From: Patiria miniata | Lineage: Eukaryota; Echinodermata; Asteroidea; Valvatida; Asterinidae | Direction: 5' to 3' | DNA length: 64,000 nucleotides | NCBI RefSeq assembly: GCF_015706575.1 | Contig: NW_024037074.1 | Location: forward strand, 27,145,334-27,209,333 | Part shown: one piece after another, positions 12,176 through 22,439 of the stretch | Layout: every line of letters starts with the position of its first letter | Numbering within the stretch: position 1 is the first letter of the stretch | The notes under the pieces: generated by a model | Seen by the model: only the letters and a program-made list of their open reading frames with translations | Told to the model about the DNA's origin: nothing | Databases searched by the model: none | Translations under genes and position numbers: made by a program

Positions 12176-13786
12176 GGCATAGTGGACTACCCTCCCGGGG
12201 GAAGAGGGGAAGGAAAGGGGGGAAAGGAGGGGGGAAAGAGAGAAGTAAGAGAAAACGACGAAAAATGCTTTTTTTTTGCCAGAATGGTTTTGAATCGTGT
12301 TGAAATGTAAAACGAGTACTTTTTGGTGTAATTTTTTTTAATTTAATGGATTTTAATGCAATGTTAGGTAAATTAATTGTTCTTTTTTGTATATATATTG
12401 CAAAATTAATGTAAATTATATTTTTGTTGGCGTAAATTGAGAGTAAATCTAATAAATTTAGTGCAAACCAGTAGTTTTCGATTAAATTGATGAAAATATA
12501 TTTATTTATTTTTTTTATTTGGCATAAATATTCATGGCGTCGCCAGGATATTTTTCGGGCGGGGGCCGAAAGCAAATTTTCCCCAAAAATTCCTTAACTT
12601 TTTCATTATATTCTCAATTTATATCGAGAGCATTTGCCCTACCCCCCCCCCCATCAAATTAACAGCAAATTAGTGACTCTTATTGTTAATTATTAATATT
12701 TCAGTATAAATCAGATCTTTGCAATAAGTATAATTTCATAATTATACAGTTTGGGATTCAAGTTGTCTTTCTGAACATCGCGCTCTTCTATTGGGAACTA
12801 TTCTGTATGTTTTCTATAATGGTATTATGTGTAAAATGGGGAGGGGGTGTGAATGGACACAAAAAGGTAAAACAGAAGAATTTGTGTAGTGTAATACCAA
12901 ACATTTATTAGTTAATGTGATCAAATATGCAATGTACCAGCATAAAGTAAAGAGAGGGTACATAATGCCAGGCCAGACAACGATTTGGCTCTCTCAAGGT
13001 GGGTTCTTTGGTGCACTAAAATGAAAACCATTGTTTTTTTTACAGAGGGTTGCAGACGCCACAGATCGAGAGAAAATGTCCAAACATGATGACAATTTTT
13101 TTTTTTTAGAAATGGGCATGCATCTTTAACACCACTTAAAGCAATTTCAACAGTTAAAGAAAATCAAAAGTTAGATCACAGTACCCAAAAAATACAAAAT
13201 TTCTGAAATCGGAAAAAAATCCTGACAAAAAGTTCCTGAAATCAAATAAATTGGTCTCTGTATCGACCAATGGAAGATGGCAAAAAGGGTGATATTTATC
13301 AATAACTTGTCAAGGAGGCTTTTCTCCAAATTGTTACTGCACACCATAATGGATATTATAACCTTATTATATTTTGTCATGCTTAAAAAGATTGACATAT
13401 ATTGCAAATGCCTGTGTTCCAACTTTCAAAATACACGTAGCCAGGCCTATTTTTGAATGTATCACACGATTTTTAGCACATACAATGTACTTGGATCATT
13501 GTAAGAGAACCCTGAAAGTTGTATGAAGAAAAGGTCTTCCAAACTGGAGAAATTGATTGTTAAAGATGTCACCAGCCAACGTGAACATGTCTGTATACAT
13601 GTAGTTTCATTCAAAATATAGTGTTACGTAACCTTTAGAAAAATCACCCTTTGCAACCACATGACTGTACAAATTCACAAGAGTTATTTCAATAGTATTT
13701 TTAGGATATTTCTTTCCTATACCTCATATTTTTCAACACTCTCCAGGAATGCCCACGGAGTGATATTTGCCATCACACAGGCCACT
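12176..13786. other. AT-rich stretch, no gene seen
   Basis: Includes a purine-rich run (12190-12245), a piece resembling a transposon terminus (catggcgtcgccagg, 12534-12549) with no partner found, poly-C near 12640 and AT-rich DNA up to the end of the large minus-strand gene. The 170-codon minus ORF at 12063-12575 is low-complexity and not believed. Confidence 0.5.
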
Positions 13787-16700
13787 TCATGCATTCTTAA
13801 AACTGTCTTTCCATTCCTGCAGGGTTTGTCGTGAACCAGGGCAATACCACTTGCCCCGGAACTGGGAGTGGCCAGTCATTTTGGCCTTTGGCTGCCTGCA
13901 ATGATGGCACATGTACGGCTCACTTCTCTTTTTATATATATTTTTTGGAGGGCACTCCCCTTTCTTGCTGCTCTCTGTCTTCCTTTTCAGAAACATGCTG
14001 TCTCCACCTACCTTGGCGAGACAGTGGTGGGTCTGAAGCAGTAGGGGGCAAGGGCAGCTGCTGAGGCTAGCTGGGGCTGGGCGGCTGGGGCTGGGGCAGC
14101 AGCGGCTGAGGTGGTTGCAGCAGGTGGGGTATTTGCAGCTGATGAAGTGGTTGCAGAGGCTGGGGTGGTTGCAGCAGCTGGGCTGGTTGCAGAGGCTGGG
14201 GTGGTTGGGGCCAGCCATACAATGGCGGTTTCCCAGACCAACCAAACTGTTGGGGATATGGTTCGGGATATGGTCCCCATCCATATGGTCCATGGGGAAC
14301 GTCTGTGGTGGAAGTTGAGGGGTCTGATGAGGTTGTAGTGGCTGAGGCTGTGGCCCTGGATGAGACGGTGGCGGTTGTAATTCGTGGCATTCGGACTCGT
14401 CGCAAGACCGCCTCTCCTTCCCTGTTGACAGGCTTGTCAAACTCGAGTGGAGTATGACCATGCTCTACTGGATAAGACGGCAAAGCAATCGGAGAAGCCA
14501 GGGGCTCACCTGCAACCTGGATGGTGTCTGGCAGGCTAACCCCTCGCAACAAGGCGTCACGATCCGCTCGTTTTTGTCGTGCATATAGCCTGAAAAGATG
14601 CAAGGTTAAATTTATTATTATACAAATATTGAGAGGCTCAGAGTGAAATGGGAGGTTTATCGTAAAATAAAATCCGGACTTTTCCACTTCACAAGGCGAA
14701 GCCGAATGAACTGGAAAAGCCCCGATTTTACCGAGCGATAATATTCCTCCCACTTCACAATTAAAAGCTACTCTATATTTGTTTTATATAACTGCCCTAT
14801 AGATCTTTGTCATTTGATATTTGGACTTTTATTTCAATACAAAATTGGTGTTAATGTCTTTCTCTCTTCCAAGCCATCCCTTCACGAAAATGTTTGAACC
14901 CAACGCTGTAGCGCCCTCTCTTTGGAACAAGATGCACTATGGGCAACAATGAATGCACACACCAGCATGCATTGTACACAAATATTGCGTCATGGAACAA
15001 GAATTATCCAAACTGTTGAATAATATTTCCAATTCCCCATGGGCGACTAGGATTTTTGAGCCCCGGCGTGAATGGGAGCAATAACGAATGTCACATGATG
15101 TGAGTTTCAACAATCAGATGACAAGGATATGTGTGTCGGTTATATAATCTGCTCTTTTGTGTGACAGTGTTAGAACAATGGAGCTAAATTAAATGACTAG
15201 AGCGCTAACTCCTCATCTGCCACTGATATGTGCATGTGTCGCATTGTTTTTGCAGATTTGCTGATTGTGCGTTTCGGTTTCGGGTGTATTGGCTTCGGTG
15301 ATGATTTTCAAATAGCTGTACAAAAGCCATAAAAATTTTGGGTTTTCCATAGGTTTGTGTAAAACCATGGATGCGTCCAGCAAGCATAACTTTGTACATT
15401 AGTCAGTGCTCTGGTAGTTTAATATGAATAAATGGTTACTACATATCTCACCAAGCACAGACAGTGGTGGTGTTGATGGTGACTAGTACTTAATTTGTCT
15501 TCGACTGCACAACCTCGCAGTCTTCGACCAGCTGCTGGATGTGCGAATATGTCTGTACAATGGACTGGGGTATGGGCAGCACCTTGGAACTCCTGTCCTT
15601 TGGGCGGTTTCTCTTCTGCTTGTACTCCTTGGCCAAGTGCAAACACACGCACTCAGAGACTCTGTTCGTGTCTGGCTTGTGTGCCGCAACCCAACTTGAC
15701 AAGTACAATCTGAAACATAGATGAGGAATCATATTGCGACGTTAAAAAAAGTGTTATATTACAAAAAAATATCTCTGCTAGGAGATGTTACTCTTGTTTT
15801 TAGCCATAACCATAAATTGTAAACTATTCATCAGATGGAATTTTGTGTTGGGTGATGTAGATCAATATTAGGTTACTTTTTGCTCTTCACCGACATATAA
15901 CACCCTATACTCAGCGTGTTAGCTCCGAGTGAAAGTTGGGAAAAAATCACTTCAGTGGGACTCGAACCCACGACCTAGTGCAGACGTCTGATGTACATTT
16001 AGCAGTGGGTACAGCAATTAAACTGCATTATAAATTTTAACATCAAAATAATTTTGATTTTACCTTTCTGCAGCCTGCTGACCAGGCGCTGACCCGCTCC
16101 GCTTACGCGAAGCTCGCCAGGGCCCAGGCAGGTGACGCTTCTTGGTCTTTAAGCTGTATTTGACGGGGGACCTGTCCATTGCCTCCAACTTGCCATACAG
16201 CCTCACAACTTCCTCTGCCTCAGTATTTGTTATAGTCCTGTTGAGGCCGACCAGGAATTTGGCTAGATTATCTACAGCTCCCCAGCCTCGGAGACCTCGA
16301 GAATCGGGTCGGATATCCTGGAGAAAATATGGATAACAAAATCACACTCATATTACCTGCAGCAATCAATTGCATTAACACAATAATATTTAGATACTAT
16401 TGAAAAGTTGAATTGTATTATGTGCTACATTAAAGTATCATACTTGAACAAATCAACAGTAATTAAAAAAATAGTCTGTTCACGACTAATTGGTGCCTTA
16501 CCTCAGGCGGAGATGCGGAGTGGCTTTCAGGGGATGGGGATCGATGAGATGGGGACGGTCCTGGGCCAGTCGGGGATGGCGTGCGGCTCTCCTGGAATGG
16601 GAAGCGAGCAGGACGGTATGATTTTGGGGATGGCGAGCGATACGGCGAGCGAGACGGTGAATGACGAGAATGTCTAGGGCTAGATGACTGGGCCACAGGG

Positions 16701-19700
16701 ACGTTCATGTTCACGTCACTGGCCTCACACACAGTGGCATCCAGGACGTCATCATCTGGTGGTTCGTCTGACTGTGGTGCTGGCAGTGTCGAACCAATCT
16801 CCTCGTCCGCAACTGCTGTCTGAAGATCCTCCTTTCCAGTCTGGGCCAGGAGATATTGGACAGCAATTTGCTCACCTAAAATGAGTATTTTTCAAGAATA
16901 CAGAATTTTAGAAATTCATGGGATTTCAATGTTATAGACATATACACTGACAATGAGGTCAGCAGTGCACGTCTGTCCACCCCGAAGGAATGTGATTAAC
17001 CAGAAGAGGGTCCTTTTTTTCGAGGCCGAAGGCCCAGGGAAAAAGGACCCTCTTATGGTCACTCACAGGATAGGGGGTGGGGGGCATGACCTGCACCAAA
17101 TTATGCCAGTCCATATGCGTTTATACTTCACCTCTGTCCAAAATTTAGAATAAGGGGGAAAAAAATCGTTTTTATAACTGAACTGTTTAATTCAACCAAC
17201 CCACAACTCAACTATGAATTCCTTTAGTTTCTCTATATTCAGTTTTTATTCCTGAGTTTTTTTTAAGAGGGCGCTGTAACTAGTCAACAAACGTTGAGGT
17301 GCCCGATATCTTGATGCACGTCTAGTTCACGCTGACGTGAATGTTATGTACTAGCTGATATAAGTGACCGTGACCGTGTTTCAGCTAACCAGAATAAAGA
17401 ACCAGCAAGAGGTGTGTTAAAAATAAAATATGTATAAGGAATTATGCTTTGGTAACTATTCTCAAACTTACCAGTAGGTTTTCCAGGAGGTATCAACGCA
17501 GGCAGGAGCTTATGTCCAAGGACACGACTGTTGAGAGCATTGATGCTCGACATCAACCGCACGTCATATAGTTTCGTCTTGGACGTCTTTCCCATCTCCA
17601 TAGCGTCCTGCCTGCGGTTCAGGTTCCATCTGGAACAGCCCTCCAGCATATACATCTGTGTATGTACAGCATTACACCTAAATCCTGAGAAAAGAAATGT
17701 GCATGATAAAGTACGTCAGGCATACAACTGTGGAGTCACAAAAAAGTGGAAAATCAAACTTTTTGAAGACTTTGTACAGTGTTTTTCTTTCATTGTAAAT
17801 GGCACACAAGTCAAGTAAAAAAAGAGGAAATCAGCTGATCCAAGTTAGAGTTGCATGCCTGGTATGTCCGTTAAAAAAATGCCAAGACAATTTACAAATA
17901 AACTTTGTTTATCTTTACATAATATATATCAATAACTAGTGCACTTGTAACATGTAAATTACCAGGAATGAAGGTGCACTGGTGGCGATAAAAACTCTCC
18001 AAGGATGAGGAGCCCCTTCCACATCGCAGGACATCCAGGACCTTGCCCCCCCCCCCTTCTCCAGTTGTCCAGTCTTGGTGTAGAGGTCCACCCCGGGGAC
18101 ATCCTGGATGCAGCCAAGGTGTTTTTGCTGCACCTCCCACACGTGCGCCATGCTGTCTGGGTTAAAAAACCGCAGACCAGTGGAATCTGTTAAATCCCAC
18201 ATGGCGTCCAGGAGCCCCTGTATCATGCGGCGGGTGTCCCCCACTCCTCGAGTTTTCCGGCGGCAGTGCCTCGCCAACTCCCCCGTCGTGATGTTGGCAG
18301 TGATCTGGGCCTCCGAGGGGGCATGCCCACCAAACTGCTTTCGCAGCTCCTCCCTCTTGGCGCTGCGAAGCCGGGCGATGTCCTGCTCGTCCCACTGGAA
18401 AATGCAGCTGGAAAGCTTTGAGCAAAATGTCCCGTAGAGGGGATGGTGCTCAGTGGTGAGGCCGGTGGTGAAGCGATGCAAAAAATGAAATACATCCAGC
18501 TTAACCCTACATCTCCATGGCCTAAACCAATGGAGGATTGGCGGTACACCTGTGTTCAATGAGATAAAAAAATTGACAGTTAATGTAGGGACATACTAAA
18601 AGTATGACAAGATACAAATTAACCTTTTATAAATCTACACAACATATTACAATCTTTAAGTTACACACCTGACCCACTGCAACAATCCCGGTCAACATAG
18701 ATGATGTCCGGCTCTGGCTCACCAGCATCTCTATATCGCTTTACAATCCCCTGGCACAATGCCTCCAGACCAGCACCCTCGCTAGTGGTTAGGACGCTGT
18801 TAAGAACCTCGCCGTACTCATTGCCCACGTTCGTCATCCATGTGGCAGTGGCATCAACATCACCAGCCAGCTTCTTCGTGATCTGTATTACAAATTTCAA
18901 TAAATTCTTTATTACATGTAAAAAACAAAAAATATATTTAGTCACCTAATTTCAGTTGTAAAATTTCAATATGTGGGATTTGAAGATTTGGGATATGAGG
19001 TTTTGAACGTTTTTGTGAAATGCGTACGTAGACGTACGCGTACAGTATGTACCGTACGCACAAAGTCATAGCACACTCCCTGTGGTATATTACGTCACAG
19101 ACAGTGTGACAGGGGGTGTACTATGACTCTTTATAAACTAAACACGTGATTGTTCTAGGCCAATGAAAATACAGTATTCAAGACAGAGGTATAACAATAA
19201 TTGTTCTTACCTTCTTAGTTGAATCCAACTTAAGGATTCTCCCATAGGTGGAGGTTATCACGCCCTTCATCTCCTCCATGTGGCTGAGGATTTCATTGGT
19301 GTGAATCGTCTCGAACCACTGGGCCAGGGGTATCGTGATGTAGGGTGGTGGCGACTCATAAACCGTCTCAGCTTGAGTCAGCCTAGTTCCCTTCCTGTGG
19401 AGCTCACACTCGGAGAAATACTCTACTGTGCGCCGTGCCCATTCCTCGCTGTGCATTTCCTCCAGGGCCTGGTGCAGGTAGCTGGTGCTGTTGCCCACAG
19501 TCCGCGGCTTCATGAGTGTCACACACTTTTTGTCAAGGGCCAACTTGGCTGTGAGTATGGCCGGAAACCTGCTCCTGTGGCAGGGGTCAAGCTGGTCCAG
19601 CATGTCAGTGCTCCATGGACAGACAGGAATTTTGCACTTTACGCACTTGAGGTACTCGGCACCGACCAGGTAGTATCTGCTGTCGATATCAATGACTTCC

Positions 19701-22430
19701 CTCGCCCTTGGGTAGATGCCCCCTTGGTGCATCTTTAATTGGCACTTCGGGCATTTAAATGGGATTTTCCACATCCGCATCGGCGCCCACACAAATAGCC
19801 GTCTGCGGAAATAGTGTGTGGGGTCTGGCACAGAGAATTTAGGTTTGGTTGGTGCTGGTGGATAATGCCAGTTCTGGGGAAAGTCGGGTTTCAGCTGTCC
19901 CTGGCCGTCGTATAGGCATCTGCCTACCCAATCTTGGTCCCCCTTCTGGAGCACTCGCCTAAACTGGCTGGGTAAAAACCTGCCCCAGTCCAATGAAGGC
20001 TGCCTCATCTGGATAGTTGGTGATACAATTGGTTGGATAGGAGGACTTGAGGATGGTGGGGGGACAGAGGGCCTGCTCTTTCCTGTTTGGCTCTCCTGGG
20101 GAGAGGGGGGCTGGCTCACCTGACGAGAGGGCGGAGGGACAGTGGGCCTGCTCTTTCCTGGATGACTCTCCTGGCGAGAGGGGGGCTGGCTCACCTGACG
20201 AGAGGGCGGAGGGACAGAGGGCCTGCTCTTTCCTGGTTGACTCTCCTGGCGAGAGGGGGGCTGGCTCACCTGACGAGAGGGCGGAGGGACAGAGGGCCTG
20301 CTCTTTCCTGGTTGACTTTCCTGGCGAGAGGGGGGCTGGCTCACTGGACGAGAGGGTGTGGTTTTTAATTGCTCACTCTTGTGGTGCACTGTTTTTACAT
20401 GCTCCACAAGGTTTATTTCTCCCCTGATCTTTTTTCCACACAGTGAACACTTAATTTCTGCGTGGAAATATGCCAGGTGGTCAACAAATGCATCAACTCC
20501 GACTCTTTGGAAACATTGTGAGCATTCCAAAGTTGGTTGGCCTGATTTGACATCTGGTGGCTGGCCTTGACAGACGGCGTGCAGCGGGGTGGGACGCACC
20601 ACTTGTGGCTGGGGAGGACGCACCGCTTTTGACTGGGGGGGACGCACCACTTCTGGCTGGCCTGGAAGCACCACTTGTGGCTGGGTGGGCTGCACCACTT
20701 TTGACTGGGGGGGGGGGACGCACCACTTCTGGCTGGCCTGGACGCACCACTTGTGGCTGGGTGGGCTGCACCACTTTTGACTGGGGGGGGGACGCACCAC
20801 TTCTGGCTGGCCTGGATGCACCACTTGTGGCTGGGTGGGCTGCACCACTTTTGTCTGGGGGGGGGGGGGACGCACCACTTCTGGCTGGCCTGGACGCACC
20901 ACTTGTGGCTGGGTGGGCTGCACCACTTTTGACTGGGGGGGGACGCACCACTTCTGGCTGGCCTGGACGCACCACTTGTGGCTGGGTGGGGTGCACCACT
21001 TTTGACTGGGGGGGGACGCACCACTTCTGGCTGGCCTGGACGCACCACTTGTGGCTGGGTGGGCTGCACCACTTTTGGCTGGGGGACGCACCACTTCTGG
21101 CTGGCCTGGACGCACCACTTGTTGCTGGGTGGGCTGCACCACTTTTGACTGGGGGGGGGGGGACGCACCACTTCTGGCTGGCCTGGACGCACCACTTGTG
21201 GCTGGGTGGGCTGCACCACTTTTGACTGGGGGGGGGGGACGCACCACTTCTGGCTGGCCTGGACGCACCACTTGTGGCTGGGTGGGCTGCACCACTTTTG
21301 GCTGGGGGGACGCACCACTTCTGGCTGGCCTGGACGCACCACTTGTGGCTGGGTGGGGTGCACCACTTTTGACTGGGGGGGGACGCACCACTTCTGGCTG
21401 GCCTGGACGCACCACTTGTGGCTGGGTGGGCTGCACCACTTTTGGCTGGGGGGACGCACCACTTCTGGCTGGCCTGGACGCACCACTTGTTGCTGGGTGG
21501 GCTGCACCACTTTTGACTGGGGGGGGGGACGCACCACTTCTGGCTGGCCTGGACGCACCACTTGTGGCTGGGTGGGCTGCACCACTTTTGACTGGGGGGG
21601 GGGGGACGCACCACTTCTGGCTGGCCTGGACGCACCACTTGTGGCTGGGTGGGCTGCACCACTTTTGGCTGGGGGGGACGCACCACTTCTGGCTGGCCTG
21701 GACGCACCACTCGTGGCTGGGTGGGCTGCACCACTTTTGACTGGGGGGGATGCACCACTTCTGGCTGGCCTGGACGCACCACTCGTGGCTGGGTGGGCTG
21801 CACCACTTTTGACTGGGGGGGATGCACCACTTCTGGCTGGCCTGGATGCACCACTTGTGGTTGAGTTGTAGCATCCTGTACAGAAAAATAAAACACCAAA
21901 ATACGTTTATGACTGAAAAATACCCTGATATTGTGTGCTGGAGAGAGATTAGGGGGTGGGGTGGGCTTCATTTAACTTTGCGTGAACAAGTTATTTATTG
22001 ATAATCCTTGCTCTATTTGACACTCCAAGGCACTTCAATATTCGCCCAAAAAAAGGGCCTATGTTTTTTGCACACCCTTCCCACATTGGCCAATGTACAT
22101 TGGGCAACAGAGTACACTCAAACAAGGACACTCAAACAAGGACTGTCAAACAAGGACTGTCAAAGAAAGCTTTGCCTTGCTATGGAGGAAACTCAAGAAT
22201 GATTTGTAAATAGCATACCTCATGGTAAGAACAGTTGCAGACGATTCTGCGCCCCATCAGATCCGTGGTCTGGGGGGTGTTGTGGCGCGGGCAACTCTCA
22301 ACTTTCTTCAGTTCTGCCTTCCACCTCTTACTCCCCGGCTTTTGGCCAATGCCAAATTGGTAGTGACCATTGGCATATTGTCGCATGATATGCGCCCAAT
22401 ATCCATCACCTCTTCCTTTCTTAGGCATAG
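13787..22430 (-). CDS. DUF6729-like, DDE-transposase-like zinc-finger protein, nine exons
   Basis: Exons (minus): 22219-22430, 19211-21875, 18669-18882, 17963-18549, 17472-17684, 16502-16875, 16064-16317, 15452-15709, 13787-14589; about 1,850 codons. From exon 3 on, junction phases agree apart from the slip noted below. In order: MPKKGRGDGYWAH start; a VNTR; two C2H2 fingers (CSQC..., CSLC...); a 25-residue PSRQ repeat; a CPKC/CVKC zinc domain with YFRRRLFVWAP and LDKKCVTLM, which I recall as DUF6729; then D in ILKLDSTKK, D in IIYVDRDCC, LDVFHF, and E in GSSSLESF, resembling an RNase-H-fold DDE triad; FIPG and GCSRWN; an SP/RS-rich linker; a terminal CHHC...GHSQFRGKWYC knuckle. Oddities: a frame slip at the 11-C run (18046-18056), an in-frame TAA in exon 8 (near 15490), a frame change inside exon 9, and exon 1 entering exon 2 in another frame. 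It could be a live host gene with assembly errors, a decaying transposon gene, or a domesticated one. Confidence 0.72.
14618..15150 (-). mobile_element. MITE with adjoining palindrome, intron 8 of the DUF6729-like gene
   Basis: A palindrome (about 14636-14765; arms TGAAATGGGAGG and CCTCCCACTTCA) adjoins a ~365 bp element bounded by inverted ends around TTATATAACTG...GATCTTTGTC (14787) and GACAAGGATATGTG...TTATATAA (15122-15150). It is the reverse complement of the 46834-47370 part of the composite element in P450 copy C, so it is a mobile family and not part of the gene. It also contributes spurious ORFs to the exon 9 side. Confidence 0.65.
15945..16025 (-). repeat. tRNA-derived SINE fragment
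   Basis: On the minus strand GGTCGTGGGTTCGAGTCCCA is a clean B-box/T-loop-like stretch preceded by GACGTCTGCACTA. No acceptor stem or convincing A box is present, so it is a SINE head rather than a tRNA gene. It lies in an intron of the DUF6729-like gene. Confidence 0.5.
17004..17054. repeat. Perfect intronic hairpin
   Basis: AAGAGGGTCCTTTTT and its complement AAAAAGGACCCTCTT flank an 18-20 bp GC-rich loop, in an intron of the DUF6729-like gene. It is probably a foldback fragment. Confidence 0.6.
19064..19128. repeat. 65 bp foldback element in an intron
   Basis: AGTCATAGCACACTCCCTGT at 19064-19083 pairs with the complement of ACAGGGGGTGTACTATGACT at 19109-19128 (18 of 20). The loop contains a second small palindrome (GTCACAG/GTGAC). 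It lies in the intron between exons 2 and 3. Confidence 0.6.
20065..20350 (-). repeat. 75-bp coding minisatellite (25-residue PSRQ/SQPPS repeat)
   Basis: About four copies of a 75 bp unit encode variants of RPSVPPPSRQVSQPPSRQES in the second exon of the DUF6729-like gene. The unit is a multiple of three, so unit gain or loss keeps the frame, in contrast to the neighbouring G/C-run repeat. Confidence 0.8.
20590..21870 (-). repeat. Higher-order VNTR (3 x 24 bp units plus variable G/C run) open in all frames
   Basis: Seventeen or so units. Each is made of three related 24-bp steps (GACGCACCACTTCTGGCTGG, GACGCACCACTTGTGGCTGG, GCTGCACCACTTTTGACTGG on the plus strand) followed by a G run of variable length. 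The three minus-strand frames translate as QKWC/HKWC/PPS, KSGA/TSGA/ARSGA and KVVQ/QVVRP/EVVRPP flavours, and none contains a stop. The 898-codon ORF (19178-21874) passes through all three flavours as the G/C run length changes. Confidence 0.9.
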
Positions 22431-22439
22431 CTATAAAGA

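Noticed and set aside
12063-12575. 170-codon minus ORF
   Set aside because: Low-complexity AT-rich and purine-run sequence, no domain, and it overlaps the repeated donor block.
15945-16025. tRNA gene
   Set aside because: Only the T-arm/B-box part fits; no acceptor stem or anticodon arm can be folded, so a SINE head is more likely.
20557-21871. Plus-strand ORFs of 221-229 codons over the VNTR
   Set aside because: Antisense shadows of a repeat that is open in every frame; no start or splice context and no downstream domain.
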